64,000 bases of DNA, taken from NCBI GenBank assembly GCA_035995425.1, contig DASYKM010000163.1:24333-88332 (forward strand). The letters are read 5' to 3'. Origin of the DNA: CADEED01 sp035995425. GTDB lineage: Bacteria > Pseudomonadota > Gammaproteobacteria > Steroidobacterales > Steroidobacteraceae. The notes beneath the pieces are model-generated. The model did not search any database and was not told the origin of the DNA. It worked only from the letters and a program-made list of their open reading frames with translations. Of the stretch, positions 1 through 8,789 are shown piece by piece; the first letter of the stretch is position 1, and the number at the start of each line of letters is the position of its first letter. The position numbers and the translations under genes were made by a program.

Positions 1-2
1 GC

Positions 3-992
3 TTTCCACAGGACGCGAGCGATGCGCAGACGCTGCTGCGGCACGCGGACGTGGCCATGTACGTGGCGAAGCGCCGCGGCGCACCTTACGAGTACTACGA
101 CGCGGCGTACGACGAGAACACCGTGCGCAAGCTCGCGATCGGCGGTGAGCTGCGTTCGGCCATCGCCAACAACGCGCTCGAGCTGCATTTCCAGCCGCAG
201 GTGAATCTGCGCAGCGGCATGGTGGACAGCGCCGAAGCGCTGCTGCGCTGGTTCCATCCGACGCAGGGCGCGATTGGGCCCGACGAATTCATCGCCATTG
301 CCGAGGCCACGGATCTGATCCGGCCGTTGACCGAGTACACGCTGCGCGGCGCGCTCAGGCAGATTCGCGCCTGGCGTGAGCGCGGCGTGCACGTGCGCAT
401 CGCGGTGAATCTCTCGGCACGCCTGCTGCAGGACACGGCCTTTCCGGCGCGGCTGCGCGAGTTGTTAGAGGAGTCCGGCGTGTCGGCCGCCTCGCTCGAG
501 CTGGAGATCACCGAGAGCGCCATGATGCTCGACCCGGCGCGCGCGTTGCGCGTCGTGCAGGAGATCGACAAGCTGGGCACGCTCATATCCATCGACGACT
601 TCGGTACCGGCTATTCGTCGCTCGGCTACCTGCGCGATCTGCCGGTGCACTCGCTCAAGCTCGACAAGTCCTTCGTCATGGGCATGCGCAACAACACCGA
701 CGACCGCATCATCGTGGAGTCGACCGCGCAGATGGCGCACGCGCTGAAGCTCGAGCTGGTCGCCGAAGGTGTCGAGACCGAATGGGACGCGCAGTTCCTC
801 GCGGCCGCGGGTTACGACTATGCGCAGGGCTACCGCTACAGCCGCGCGTTGCCGGCGGACAAGTGCCTGGCGTGGATCGTGGAATTCAACGCCACCGCGA
901 TGCTCACCGCGGGCGACACCACCATCACCACCGCGTTGCGCGCACGCGCCGAGTGCGAGGACGAAGACTTCGAATCGCGCAGCGCTGGTTGA
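3..992 (+). CDS. GGDEF-EAL protein, 3' part (c-di-GMP phosphodiesterase)
   Basis: The gene enters from the left edge in frame 3; about 329 residues are visible. The first ~25 residues are the tail of a GGDEF domain (LLRHADVAMYVAKRRG). The rest is a full EAL domain, which hydrolyses cyclic di-GMP to pGpG. Its metal and catalytic signatures are all present: EALLRW, the Asn of AVNLSARLL, ELEITES, IDDFGTGYSSLGYL, KLDKSF and VAEGVET, so the domain should be active. Whether the GGDEF half is active, and which sensor domain precedes it, lie outside the window. The stop codon is followed 2 nt later by a large palindrome shared with the convergent neighbour. Confidence 0.93.
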   Translation, partial: FPQDASDAQTLLRHADVAMYVAKRRGAPYEYYDAAYDENTVRKLAIGGELRSAIANNALELHFQPQVNLRSGMVDSAEALLRWFHPTQGAIGPDEFIAIAEATDLIRPLTEYTLRGALRQIRAWRERGVHVRIAVNLSARLLQDTAFPARLRELLEESGVSAASLELEITESAMMLDPARALRVVQEIDKLGTLISIDDFGTGYSSLGYLRDLPVHSLKLDKSFVMGMRNNTDDRIIVESTAQMAHALKLELVAEGVETEWDAQFLAAAGYDYAQGYRYSRALPADKCLAWIVEFNATAMLTAGDTTITTALRARAECEDEDFESRSAG

Positions 993-994
993 GT

Positions 995-1080
995 GGTACC
1001 GGGAAGGGGTTCTCGGGGTTGAACCGGCATTCGTGCAAAGCGCGGCCTGTGTGTAACCCCGAGAACCCCTTCCCGGCACC
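995..1080. repeat. Long intergenic inverted repeat (palindrome A)
   Basis: Two 26-nt arms (995-1020 and 1055-1080) are inverted copies of each other with one mismatch and flank a 34-nt loop. The arm begins GGTACCGGGAAGGGG. It fills the whole gap between two convergent genes, so it may terminate transcription both ways, although there is no T-tract. The same arm core recurs at 55491-55510 and, diverged, at 28136-28230, so this belongs to a dispersed repeat family. Confidence 0.85.
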
Positions 1081-1081
1081 G

Positions 1082-2200
1082 CTACTTCATGCGCGGCACC
1101 CAGGCGAATCCCATCTGGAAGCCGACGTCGGGTGTGTTGTTGAGATTCTGAAGATTCTCGGTTGCCGCGAATGACACCACGCAGCAGTCGAAGCGGTGGC
1201 GGAAACCAAGACTCAGCTGGTACTTGTCGCTCAGCAGCTCATCGAGATCGGTCTGCGCGCGCCGGTACACGCTCTTGCTCGCGTAGCCCTGCAGGTTGAG
1301 GTTGGTGCGCGCGGTCATCTGCCGCTCCCAGCCCACGACGATCGTGGGAACCACCTGTGCGTCGTGCGGCGATGGCAGGTCTTCGCCCGCGTAGTACACC
1401 GCGGCTAAATCCACGTGCAGCGCGTTGCGTTCGCCGAGCCGGCGGACCGAGGTCTGCAGGCCGTAGTCGGTGCGTCCGGTCGAGAGCAGCGGCCGCTCGC
1501 CATCGAGCGGCACCTTGACGGCGGTCTCCACCGACATCTGCCATTTGCCTGGTAGTTTGATGCCGACATAGCGCAGGCCGAAGGTGGGATCGAGGAATCC
1601 CGGGCTCTTCGGCGGTTCGGACAGCACCACCTGCGTGTTCTTCAGGTCATAGATCAGGTGAGTGCCGTTGCGCGCGATGGCGTGGCGGCCAAACGTGCTG
1701 AAGCCGAGCGCGTCGTGAAATTTTTCGATGCCCCAGTCCATGAAGCCGCCTTGATACGACACGGCGGTGGCGATGACGTAGACGCTCCACTGGCTCGAGA
1801 GCTTGTAGTGCATGGTCAAGTCGAGCGTGGCCGACTCGAGATCGAGCAGGTAATTCTCGCCGGGAAGATTGCGGATGGCATCGATCTCCGCCGGACCGAT
1901 TTCGCGCCGACCCGAAGCTTCGAGCGAGGTGAGATATTTCTCCACGTTGCGGCTTAGCGCCCAGGTGTTCTGGTAGCCGAGCTCCGCTTCGAACGCGAAG
2001 GTGTGCGGCTCGATGCTGACGGCGTGGGCGGGCCGCATGTCCAGGCGCAGGAATCCGAAAGGTGTGAGATCGCGCGAACGCAGCATGCCGTAGAAGCGGC
2101 CATCGTCGGCGTGCGCGGGCGTCGCGAGCGCGCCAGCCGCGATTACGCCAACCAGTGAGAGACCAGACCAGGCGATGAGCTCGCGCCATTTGTTTTTCAT
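1082..2200 (-). CDS. DUF3187-type outer-membrane protein
   Basis: The product has 372 residues. A signal peptide (basic start, hydrophobic 9-25, ATPAHA cleavage site) is followed by alternating amphipathic segments typical of a beta-barrel, with an RDLTPFGFLRLDMRPAHA block near the mature N terminus. That block and the overall length fit the DUF3187 family, whose function is unknown. It is divergent from TonB receptor 1 across a 289-bp gap in which I recognise no clear regulator site. The ATG at 2198-2200 is the only plausible start ahead of the signal peptide. Family assignment is from memory of the motif, not a search. Confidence 0.7.
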   Translation of the reverse strand: MKNKWRELIAWSGLSLVGVIAAGALATPAHADDGRFYGMLRSRDLTPFGFLRLDMRPAHAVSIEPHTFAFEAELGYQNTWALSRNVEKYLTSLEASGRREIGPAEIDAIRNLPGENYLLDLESATLDLTMHYKLSSQWSVYVIATAVSYQGGFMDWGIEKFHDALGFSTFGRHAIARNGTHLIYDLKNTQVVLSEPPKSPGFLDPTFGLRYVGIKLPGKWQMSVETAVKVPLDGERPLLSTGRTDYGLQTSVRRLGERNALHVDLAAVYYAGEDLPSPHDAQVVPTIVVGWERQMTARTNLNLQGYASKSVYRRAQTDLDELLSDKYQLSLGFRHRFDCCVVSFAATENLQNLNNTPDVGFQMGFAWVPRMK

Positions 2201-2489
2201 GCCGGATTATCCAGCGAGTGCGACCCTGCGCCGCAAGTCGGTTCGGGCCGCCGATCGCGGGGAAAAGTGTTCGCGTCGCTTGAATGCCTGGCTCGAAACT
2301 GCCACGGTTTCGGGGCCCAGCTCCGGCGTTGTGTAATAACTACAAAGCGACCGTCAGGCTGGCGCAATCCCGGCGCTGCTGGTCGCAGATTCACCACAGC
2401 GGGGCTTTTCTTTTGTCGCCGTGAGGCGTATTTATCCGAACACTTCGCCGAAGGAGGGGACGGCGATCCAACTACATGGAAGGTCCAGC

Positions 2490-5390
2490 ATGAAAAAGCC
2501 CACCAACAATCGGCATGCGTTGCAGGTTCTGCTCCCATCGATCCTGGCCGCCACCACTGCGGTCGCACAGGAAACCAAATCCGAAGATCAAGGCCTGCAA
2601 GAGGTCGTGGTCACCGGTTCGCGCATCGTCCAGTCGAGCGCCAATTCGCAGCAACCCGTCTCCATCCTCGATCGCGCCGATATCGACCGCACCGGTCTCG
2701 CCAGCATCGGCGACCTTCTGCAGCAAGTGACCGCCGGCGGCAAGGCGCTGAACACCAAGTTCAACTCCTCCGGCAATTTCGGTTATCCGGCCGACGGCGG
2801 CGGCATCGGCGCCGGCTCCGCGCAGGTGGACCTGCGCAACCTCGGCAGCAAACGCGTGCTGGTGCTCGTCGACGGCATTCGCTGGGTGAATGAATCCTCC
2901 GCGTCCGGTGTCTCCGGTGCCGCGGATCTCAACACCATCCCCATGAGCATCATCGAGCGCATCGAAGTGCTCGAAGACGGCGCATCGGCCATCTATGGTT
3001 CGGATGCCATCGCGGGCGTGGTCAACATCATTACGCGAAAGAATTTCGAGGGAGTCGAGCTCAATGCCTATCGCGGCGAGTTCGAGCTCGGCGGTCCGAC
3101 CACCGACGCCAGCATCACGCTCGGCGGCAGCGGCGAAAAATTCCACGGGCTCTTCGTGGCGAGCTACTTCGACCAGGAACAGATCGATTCGGGCGACTGG
3201 GAACAGTCGTCTTTCCCGGAGCCGCGCGCGGGCATCGCGGCCGGCAGCTCGGGCATCGAGCAGGGGCGTTTCGTCTTTTGTGATCCGGCTCGTCCCAACA
3301 ACACGACCGGCGCGTGCAATGCGCCTGCAAACTTCTACGATCTCGTGCTCAACGGCGGCACCACGACGCCGGTATGGAATCCCGCCAATCCCACGGCTGG
3401 GTCGTATCACGCCTTCGGCGATCCGGATCGCTTCAACTACGCGCCTTACAACCTGCTGCTCACGCCCTCGACACGCAAATCGATGTTCGCGCGCGTGAGT
3501 TTCGATCTCAACGACAGCGTGAGCGTCTATGCGAAGGGGCTGTTCAACAATCGTCAGTCCACCAATCGCGCGGCGCCCGAACCCATTTTCGTCGGCCCGT
3601 CCGCGGGCACCGGCGGCCTGGCGGATACGATTTCGATCTCCAGGTTGAATCCCTTCAATCCGTTTGGCATCGACCTCGACGCCAGCAGCAATTTCGGCCG
3701 CGTGACGCGCCGTCCGGTCGAAGTCGGACCGCGCCTGTTCGAACAGGACGTCGACACCTGGTACATCAACATGGGCCTCGAGGGTCATTTCGGGTCCGAC
3801 AGCCGCTACAAGTGGGATCTGAACTTCGTCAGTTCCGAGAACAACGCCGACCAGGTATTCCGCAACGGCTACAACGTTGGACGCCTGAAGATCGCGCTCG
3901 GCGATCCGGCGGTATGCGCGCAGATTCCCAACTGCACACCGCTCGACTTGTTTGGCGGGCAGGGCCGGCCGTTCACGCAGGCGATGATCGACTACATCCG
4001 CACCACGCAGATCGACTCGAGCGAGCAGACACTGCAACTCGTATCGGCCAACGTCACCGGCGACCTGTTCAACATTGGTCCACGCGCCGCGGGGTTCGCG
4101 GTGGGCGCGGAACACCGCAAATACGTGGGCGAGTTCCTGCCGGATCCTTTGCGCCAGACCGGCGAATCACAGGACTCCTTTGCCTCACCGGTATCCGCCT
4201 CCTACGACGTCAATGAGTTGTATGCCGAGTTCAGCCTGCCATTGCTGGAAACTCTCGACGCGAGCGCCGCGGTGCGTTGGTCCGACTACTCCACTTTCGG
4301 CGATGAAACCACCGGCAAAGTGGGTCTGCGCTGGCAGCCCATCGAAGCGTTCGCGGTGCGCGGCACTTATTCGAAGGGATTCCGCGCACCGAACCTCGGC
4401 GAATTGTTCGGTCTGACGCAGTTCGGCGCCACGCTCGTGGATCCCTGCGGGCCGACCGGCGGCGCGCGCATCGTCAACGATGCCGACGGCCTGAACACGA
4501 CGCCGCTCGAAACCGCCTGTCGCGCACAGGGAGTGCCTAACCAGTTCCGCCAGGCCAACACCCAGATCACCACGTTTACCGGCGGTAATGCCGAGCTGCA
4601 GCCCGAGAAGTCGGACAGCTACACCATCGGCCTGGTGCACAACGCCACCTGGGCGGAGGGCAGCGGCACCGACCGCCTGACCTTCGAGCTGACGTACTAC
4701 AACCACCAGATCGACAATGGCATCCAGGCCCGCGACATCGCCGCGCTGCTCGGCGCCTGTCTCTCCGTGGGCGGCACGGATGCAACCTTGTGCTCGGCGT
4801 TCACGCGCGGAGCCAGCGGCGATCTGAATCCACCTAACAACTTCCTCGACAACCTGGGGACCCTCGAGACCGACGGCTTCGACTTCAAGGTCGACTGGGC
4901 GGGCGGCGAGCTGTCCTGGGGCCGGTTGAGCGCCGGCCTGCAGGCGACGCGCGTCAACGACTTCGTCGCCACCGACACCGACGGCATCGTTTCGCAGCGA
5001 ACCGTGGGAATCGAGGTGAGTGACAGCGCCATCCCGAAGCTGCAGGCGAACCTGCAGCTCGGTTGGGACAAAGGTCCCTGGCAAGTCAGCTTCTCGACCC
5101 GCTACATCGCCGCGGTCGATGAATTCTGCGGCAATGCCCTGACGCCCGACGTGCCGGGTTGCGACGCCGGGCAGGCCCAGCATTCGCTGGGCGCGACCAT
5201 CTACAACGATGCGCAGGTGGCCTGGAGCAAGGCGTTTGGTGTCGACAACTTCAAGCTGGCGCTCGGGGTCAACAACATCTTCGGTGAGGATCCGCCGGTC
5301 TGCTACACCTGCTCGCTCAATGGCTACGACGCGGGCACCTACGACCTGCCCGGGAGCTTCTGGGCGGTGACGGCGAAGTACGGGTTCTAA
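2490..5390 (+). CDS. TonB-dependent receptor 1
   Basis: A 966-residue outer-membrane receptor that imports a ligand using the TonB-ExbBD proton-motive system. The order is signal peptide (residues 1-26, ending AVAQ), TonB-box-like EVVVTGSRI near residue 35, a plug with the YGSDAIAGVVNIITRK signature, then a 22-strand-type barrel ending in the aromatic KYGF. I chose the ATG at 2490 because GGAAGG lies 6 nt upstream and the signal peptide begins there; the reading frame is open further back to 2421. Substrate cannot be read from the sequence. Unlike receptors 2 and 3 it lacks the shared leader module. Confidence 0.93.
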   Translation: MKKPTNNRHALQVLLPSILAATTAVAQETKSEDQGLQEVVVTGSRIVQSSANSQQPVSILDRADIDRTGLASIGDLLQQVTAGGKALNTKFNSSGNFGYPADGGGIGAGSAQVDLRNLGSKRVLVLVDGIRWVNESSASGVSGAADLNTIPMSIIERIEVLEDGASAIYGSDAIAGVVNIITRKNFEGVELNAYRGEFELGGPTTDASITLGGSGEKFHGLFVASYFDQEQIDSGDWEQSSFPEPRAGIAAGSSGIEQGRFVFCDPARPNNTTGACNAPANFYDLVLNGGTTTPVWNPANPTAGSYHAFGDPDRFNYAPYNLLLTPSTRKSMFARVSFDLNDSVSVYAKGLFNNRQSTNRAAPEPIFVGPSAGTGGLADTISISRLNPFNPFGIDLDASSNFGRVTRRPVEVGPRLFEQDVDTWYINMGLEGHFGSDSRYKWDLNFVSSENNADQVFRNGYNVGRLKIALGDPAVCAQIPNCTPLDLFGGQGRPFTQAMIDYIRTTQIDSSEQTLQLVSANVTGDLFNIGPRAAGFAVGAEHRKYVGEFLPDPLRQTGESQDSFASPVSASYDVNELYAEFSLPLLETLDASAAVRWSDYSTFGDETTGKVGLRWQPIEAFAVRGTYSKGFRAPNLGELFGLTQFGATLVDPCGPTGGARIVNDADGLNTTPLETACRAQGVPNQFRQANTQITTFTGGNAELQPEKSDSYTIGLVHNATWAEGSGTDRLTFELTYYNHQIDNGIQARDIAALLGACLSVGGTDATLCSAFTRGASGDLNPPNNFLDNLGTLETDGFDFKVDWAGGELSWGRLSAGLQATRVNDFVATDTDGIVSQRTVGIEVSDSAIPKLQANLQLGWDKGPWQVSFSTRYIAAVDEFCGNALTPDVPGCDAGQAQHSLGATIYNDAQVAWSKAFGVDNFKLALGVNNIFGEDPPVCYTCSLNGYDAGTYDLPGSFWAVTAKYGF

Positions 5391-5430
5391 CAAGAGGGGG
5401 GATTGGAGACGCCGGTCTCCATTTGAACGG

Positions 5431-5465
5431 GGCGCCGCCTGGAGGAATTCGGGCGGCGCCTTTTT
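5431..5465 (+). terminator. Rho-independent terminator after TonB receptor 1
   Basis: A GGCGCCGCC / GGCGGCGCC stem (5431-5439 with 5452-5460) is followed directly by five T residues. A second small perfect hairpin (GGAGAC-GCCG-GTCTCC, 5405-5420) sits between the stop codon and this terminator. Confidence 0.85.
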
Positions 5466-5516
5466 CATGCGCTTATTTTGAAATGCTTTCGTGTGTTCGG
5501 AGACTATGGCTCCCGA

Positions 5517-6017
5517 ATGCCCGGCGACGACCCAAGCCTCGAAAGGATCCTGCGCGATCACTCCGCGTTCGCGCGGCGCCTGGCCGCGAGCCACGAGGCC
5601 AATCCCGAAGTGGCGCGCGATCTCGCGCAGGACATTCTCGTGGCGATCTGGCGCGCGTGGCCCGCGTTCCGTCATCAATGTGCGGAACGTACCTACGTTG
5701 CGCGGATCGCGCATCACCGCATCGCTACGCACATCAGTCGCGCAGTGCGCCAGCCGCCGTTCACCGATCTCGCCGACGAGTTTCCCGCAGGCGGTCCTTC
5801 GCCCGAAGAGATCGCGATCCAGCGCGATGACGCCCATCGCCTGATCGCGCTGGTGCGTACGCTGCCGCTCGCCTATCGCGAAGTGGCCGTGCTGATGCTC
5901 GAAGGATTCACACCGGCGGAGGTCGCCGAGACGCTCGGCATCACGGCGAACGCCGTGGCGATTCGCGGCACTCGCGCGCGCGAGATGCTGCGCGCCTTGT
6001 TCGGAGCAAAACCATGA
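5517..6017 (+). CDS. ECF-type RNA polymerase sigma factor
   Basis: 166 residues, usual for an extracytoplasmic-function sigma factor. Region 2 (about 10-80) holds DLAQDILVAIWRAWPAF and a basic helix for the -10 element. Region 4 (about 105-160) has LPLAYREVAVLMLEGFTPAEV and the helix-turn-helix ETLGITANAVAIRGTRAR for the -35 element. The frame stays open upstream to a TTG at 5478, but homologous regions start at the ATG at 5517, with a weak GGAG 14 nt upstream. It overlaps the next gene by ATGA, so the two are co-translated; that membrane protein is the likely modulator. Confidence 0.88.
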   Translation: MPGDDPSLERILRDHSAFARRLAASHEANPEVARDLAQDILVAIWRAWPAFRHQCAERTYVARIAHHRIATHISRAVRQPPFTDLADEFPAGGPSPEEIAIQRDDAHRLIALVRTLPLAYREVAVLMLEGFTPAEVAETLGITANAVAIRGTRAREMLRALFGAKP

Positions 6018-6586
6018 ACGAAATGCCCGCGACCGACTGGAACGATCTTGCGAAGCTCTGGCAAGCCGACGGGGCCGGCATCTCCATCGACGAAATCGAG
6101 CAACATGTCCGGCGCGAGCGCCTGCAGTTGCTTGGCGTGCTGATCGCGGAAATAGCGGGGCTGTGTGTCGCCGCAGGCGCCGCATCGTGGCTCTATTTCT
6201 TCACGCCGTTCACCGTGTTGGGAGCGGTTATCGCGATCTTCGGCGGAGTCTGCACCTTGCTCGCCGTGCGCATGCGGCGCGAGCCGGCGCCTTCCGGCGC
6301 ACGCGACCTGCTGCATTCGTTGAAAGAATCCATCGCCCGTGAAGACTGGATAGACGGGCAGTTGCGATTGGGACGGGCTTTGAATTTCGTTGCATTGTTC
6401 GCGATCGTGATGGCGACGTCCATGCAGCTGTTGCATTTCCATGCCATCTCATCGCTCGGCCTGGCCGGCGCGGCCGTCAGCAGCGTCTACGTCGTCGGGG
6501 TGCTGGTGTGGAACCTGGTGCTGACGAGGCGCACGAAACGGCGCCGCGCGCGGCTCGAGTACATCAACGACAGGTTGAAAGCCTGA
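6014..6586 (+). CDS. Membrane protein paired with the ECF sigma factor (possible anti-sigma)
   Basis: 190 residues. A soluble N-terminal stretch of about 40 residues containing WNDLAKLWQAD is followed by two membrane helices (about 42-62 and 64-80), a cytoplasmic loop with DLLHSLKESIAREDW, two more helices (about 117-135 and 142-165), and a very basic tail RRTKRRRARLEY. Its start overlaps the sigma factor stop, so a role in holding or releasing the sigma factor is inferred from position. It lacks the HxxxCxxC motif of zinc-binding anti-sigma factors, so the mechanism would differ from the classic ones. Confidence 0.7.
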   Translation: MNEMPATDWNDLAKLWQADGAGISIDEIEQHVRRERLQLLGVLIAEIAGLCVAAGAASWLYFFTPFTVLGAVIAIFGGVCTLLAVRMRREPAPSGARDLLHSLKESIAREDWIDGQLRLGRALNFVALFAIVMATSMQLLHFHAISSLGLAGAAVSSVYVVGVLVWNLVLTRRTKRRRARLEYINDRLKA

Positions 6587-6676
6587 TCACCGACGAGTTC
6601 GTCCAGTCCGCGAAGCGTTGCAAATACTACTACAACAGTCATAGACTAAACCACACATGTGGGTAGGTGAGGTGCA

Positions 6677-7903
6677 GTGAATATCTCCGGATCAGATCGT
6701 TTTCATTCCCTTGACGCGGTGCGCGCCGGCGCGCTGCTGCTCGGCATCTTCCTGCACGCGACCATGTCTTACCTGCCGGGCTTTCGCGAGGTCAATTGGC
6801 CGCTCGCCGACGCCTCGACGAGCGCGGGCCTGGGCGTCCTGTTCTTCGTGATCCACGTGTTTCGCATGTCGTTGTTCTTCATCATCGCGGGATTCTTCGC
6901 GCGCGTGCTCCACCAGCGTCGCGGCACGGCAGGCGTGTTGAAGAATCGCTTGCGGCGCATCGGACTGCCGCTGCTAGCGTTCTATTTTCTGGTGATGCCG
7001 CTCACGGTCGTTGCGTTCGTCTGGGGCGGCCGACAGCTCGGCATCCAGGGCCCGCCGAAGATGCCGCCGCCGTTCCCGCTCGTGGGTCCTCCGGTGCCCT
7101 GGGGTCACCTCTGGTTTCTCTATCTACTGCTGGTGATCTACGGATTGATGCTGCTCGGCCGCGCGGTCGTCGTGCGCCTGGATGCGAATGGCGCGCTGCG
7201 GGCGGCGATCGGCCGGCTGCTCGCGTTCGCGGTCAAGGCGCGGGTGGCGCCCCTGCTGCTGGCAGCGCCGATCGCGGCAACTCTGTTCGTGAGTCCGTGG
7301 TGGCACCAGTGGATGGGCCTGCCGGCGCCCATCCTCGGTTTCTTCCCTAACTTCCCCGCGTTGCTGGCTTACGGTGCCGCCTTTCTGGTCGGCTGGTTTT
7401 TCCATCGCCAGCAGGATTGCCTGCGCGCGCTGGCCGCCGACTGGTCGTTGTACCTGGCCGGCGCGCTGCTCGGTACCACAGTCGCGCTGTACATAGTGGG
7501 CATCAGGCCGATATTCGGCCCGTTGAGCCTGGGGACAGTCGAGCGCGCCACCTATGCCGGCGCCTACACGATTGCGCTGTGGTGCTGGTCGTTCGCGGCC
7601 ATTGGTTTGGGCATGCGCTATCTCAATGCGCCGAATGCGCGATGGCGATACCTGGCGGACGCGTCGTACTGGATGTATCTCATCCACCTGCCCATCGTCA
7701 CTCTGCTGCAGGCATGGATGCTGCGCTGGCCGCTGCACTGGTCGGTGAAGCTGTCGCTGATACTGGCGTTCAACGGCGCGGCACTGCTGCTGAGTTATCG
7801 CTACCTGGTTCGCGACACGTTCATGGGTACGTTCCTCAACGGGCACCGTTATCCACGCTCCGCGGCAGCGCCGGTCGTGGCGAAGAACGTCGCGCCGGTT
7901 TGA
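6677..7903 (+). CDS. Acyltransferase 3 family membrane protein (OpgC/MdoC-like)
   Basis: 408 residues with about ten membrane helices. The start HSLDAVRAGALLLGIFLHAT carries the conserved D-R and H of acyltransferase-3 proteins, which move acyl groups (often acetyl or succinyl) onto glycans or lipids across the inner membrane. The cytoplasmic RRGTAGVLKNRLRRIGLPLL segment and the GHLWFLYLLL helix also fit. It starts with GTG at 6677, preceded by a GAGGTG ribosome site. It is one of three multi-pass proteins of transferase type within 5 kb. The acceptor is unknown. Confidence 0.85.
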   Translation: MNISGSDRFHSLDAVRAGALLLGIFLHATMSYLPGFREVNWPLADASTSAGLGVLFFVIHVFRMSLFFIIAGFFARVLHQRRGTAGVLKNRLRRIGLPLLAFYFLVMPLTVVAFVWGGRQLGIQGPPKMPPPFPLVGPPVPWGHLWFLYLLLVIYGLMLLGRAVVVRLDANGALRAAIGRLLAFAVKARVAPLLLAAPIAATLFVSPWWHQWMGLPAPILGFFPNFPALLAYGAAFLVGWFFHRQQDCLRALAADWSLYLAGALLGTTVALYIVGIRPIFGPLSLGTVERATYAGAYTIALWCWSFAAIGLGMRYLNAPNARWRYLADASYWMYLIHLPIVTLLQAWMLRWPLHWSVKLSLILAFNGAALLLSYRYLVRDTFMGTFLNGHRYPRSAAAPVVAKNVAPV

Positions 7904-7919
7904 TGCCGGCTAACAAGAC

Positions 7920-8303
7920 TCAGCCGAGCGCGCGCCGGATCTTGCCGATGAGCTCGGCTTCCCGGGAGTCGGCGCCGTCGCTGTCGCCGAGCTCGCCGGC
8001 GATCTGCACCAGCGATTTGCGAAGATCGGGGCTCAGCGTCTTCTTGGCGTCGGCAAGCAGCGAGTCGATTCCGGCGGCGGTGAATTCACCGTCCTGCTGC
8101 GGAAGACCTGCGTAGACCGCATCGGTGACCTTGCCGAGCAGCTTCGAGAAGTCGGCAGCGCTCGGGTTTCCGAAGATCGCGAGGCCTTTGACCTGTTTGA
8201 AGAGGAAGTCGCGTTCTTCGAGGCTGCCCGACTGATCGGCCCCGGCGACGAGCGTAAGCACCGCCAGAAAGGCTTCCGTGTCGTTCGCAAATTTCACCGG
8301 CAT
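7920..8303 (-). CDS. TerB-like small acidic protein
   Basis: 127 residues, all-helical and acidic, with FANDTEAFLAVLTLVAGADQ near the start resembling the D-containing helix of TerB-like (tellurite-resistance B) domains, which bind metal and often work at the membrane face. An AGGAG lies 6 nt before the ATG. It is convergent with the acyltransferase gene and has no other ter genes nearby, so a tellurite role is not implied. The family call is tentative. Confidence 0.55.
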   Translation of the reverse strand: MPVKFANDTEAFLAVLTLVAGADQSGSLEERDFLFKQVKGLAIFGNPSAADFSKLLGKVTDAVYAGLPQQDGEFTAAGIDSLLADAKKTLSPDLRKSLVQIAGELGDSDGADSREAELIGKIRRALG

Positions 8304-8399
8304 GAGCGCGCTCCTGGGGGGGTTCGACTATCTTAACGGGCGCGAAATCTACGTGATTTCGCGGGTTGCCGCAATGAAAGCTGAGCCGGTGCGCCTGGG

Positions 8400-8744
8400 C
8401 TATCTAAGCGCCGAATAGCGCTCGGGCGTGAAGCCGACGAGCAGCGTCCGGCCCCGCTCGAGCACGGGCCGTTTGATCATGGATGGCTGCTCGAGCATCA
8501 GCTGCAGCGCTTTGCGCTCATCGATGTTTTCCCGGGCGGAATCCGGCAGCTTGCGGAACGTGGTGCCGGCGCGATTGAGCAGCACCTCCCAGCCGGCAAC
8601 CTTCGACCATCGCTCGAGAGTTCCAAGGTCTATTCCCGAAATCTTGTAGTCGTGGAAGTCGTGGTCCAGGGAGTGCGACTCGAGCCAGGCGCGCGCCTTT
8701 TTCATGGTGTCGCAGTTCCTAATGCCATAAATAGTTATTCTCAT
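8400..8744 (-). CDS. ArsC/Spx-family reductase-like protein
   Basis: 114 residues, thioredoxin fold. The active-site stretch is YGIRNCDTMKKARAWLE with a single Cys at residue 11, followed later by the conserved KRPVLERG arginine loop. This matches the YffB/Spx/ArsC-like group, where the cysteine acts in thiol or glutathione-dependent reduction. There is no arsenic transporter or ArsR beside it, so arsenate detoxification should not be assumed. The start at 8744 is 45 bp from the divergent DUF1624 gene; the frame runs on upstream but only as a shadow of that gene. Confidence 0.82.
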   Translation of the reverse strand: MRITIYGIRNCDTMKKARAWLESHSLDHDFHDYKISGIDLGTLERWSKVAGWEVLLNRAGTTFRKLPDSARENIDERKALQLMLEQPSMIKRPVLERGRTLLVGFTPERYSALR

Positions 8745-8789
8745 GCGACACAATTGCCCAAAGTGGGCCAACGTTTCAATATCCGCGCC

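Noticed and set aside
2472..6185. Long minus-strand ORFs across TonB receptor 1 and the sigma operon (547 and 666 codons)
   Set aside because: They oppose genes with clear domains; long antisense frames are expected at this GC content. No family motifs or ribosome sites.
8400..8744. Arsenic resistance operon
   Set aside because: Only an ArsC/Spx-like protein with one active-site Cys; no ArsR, ArsB or Acr3 nearby.
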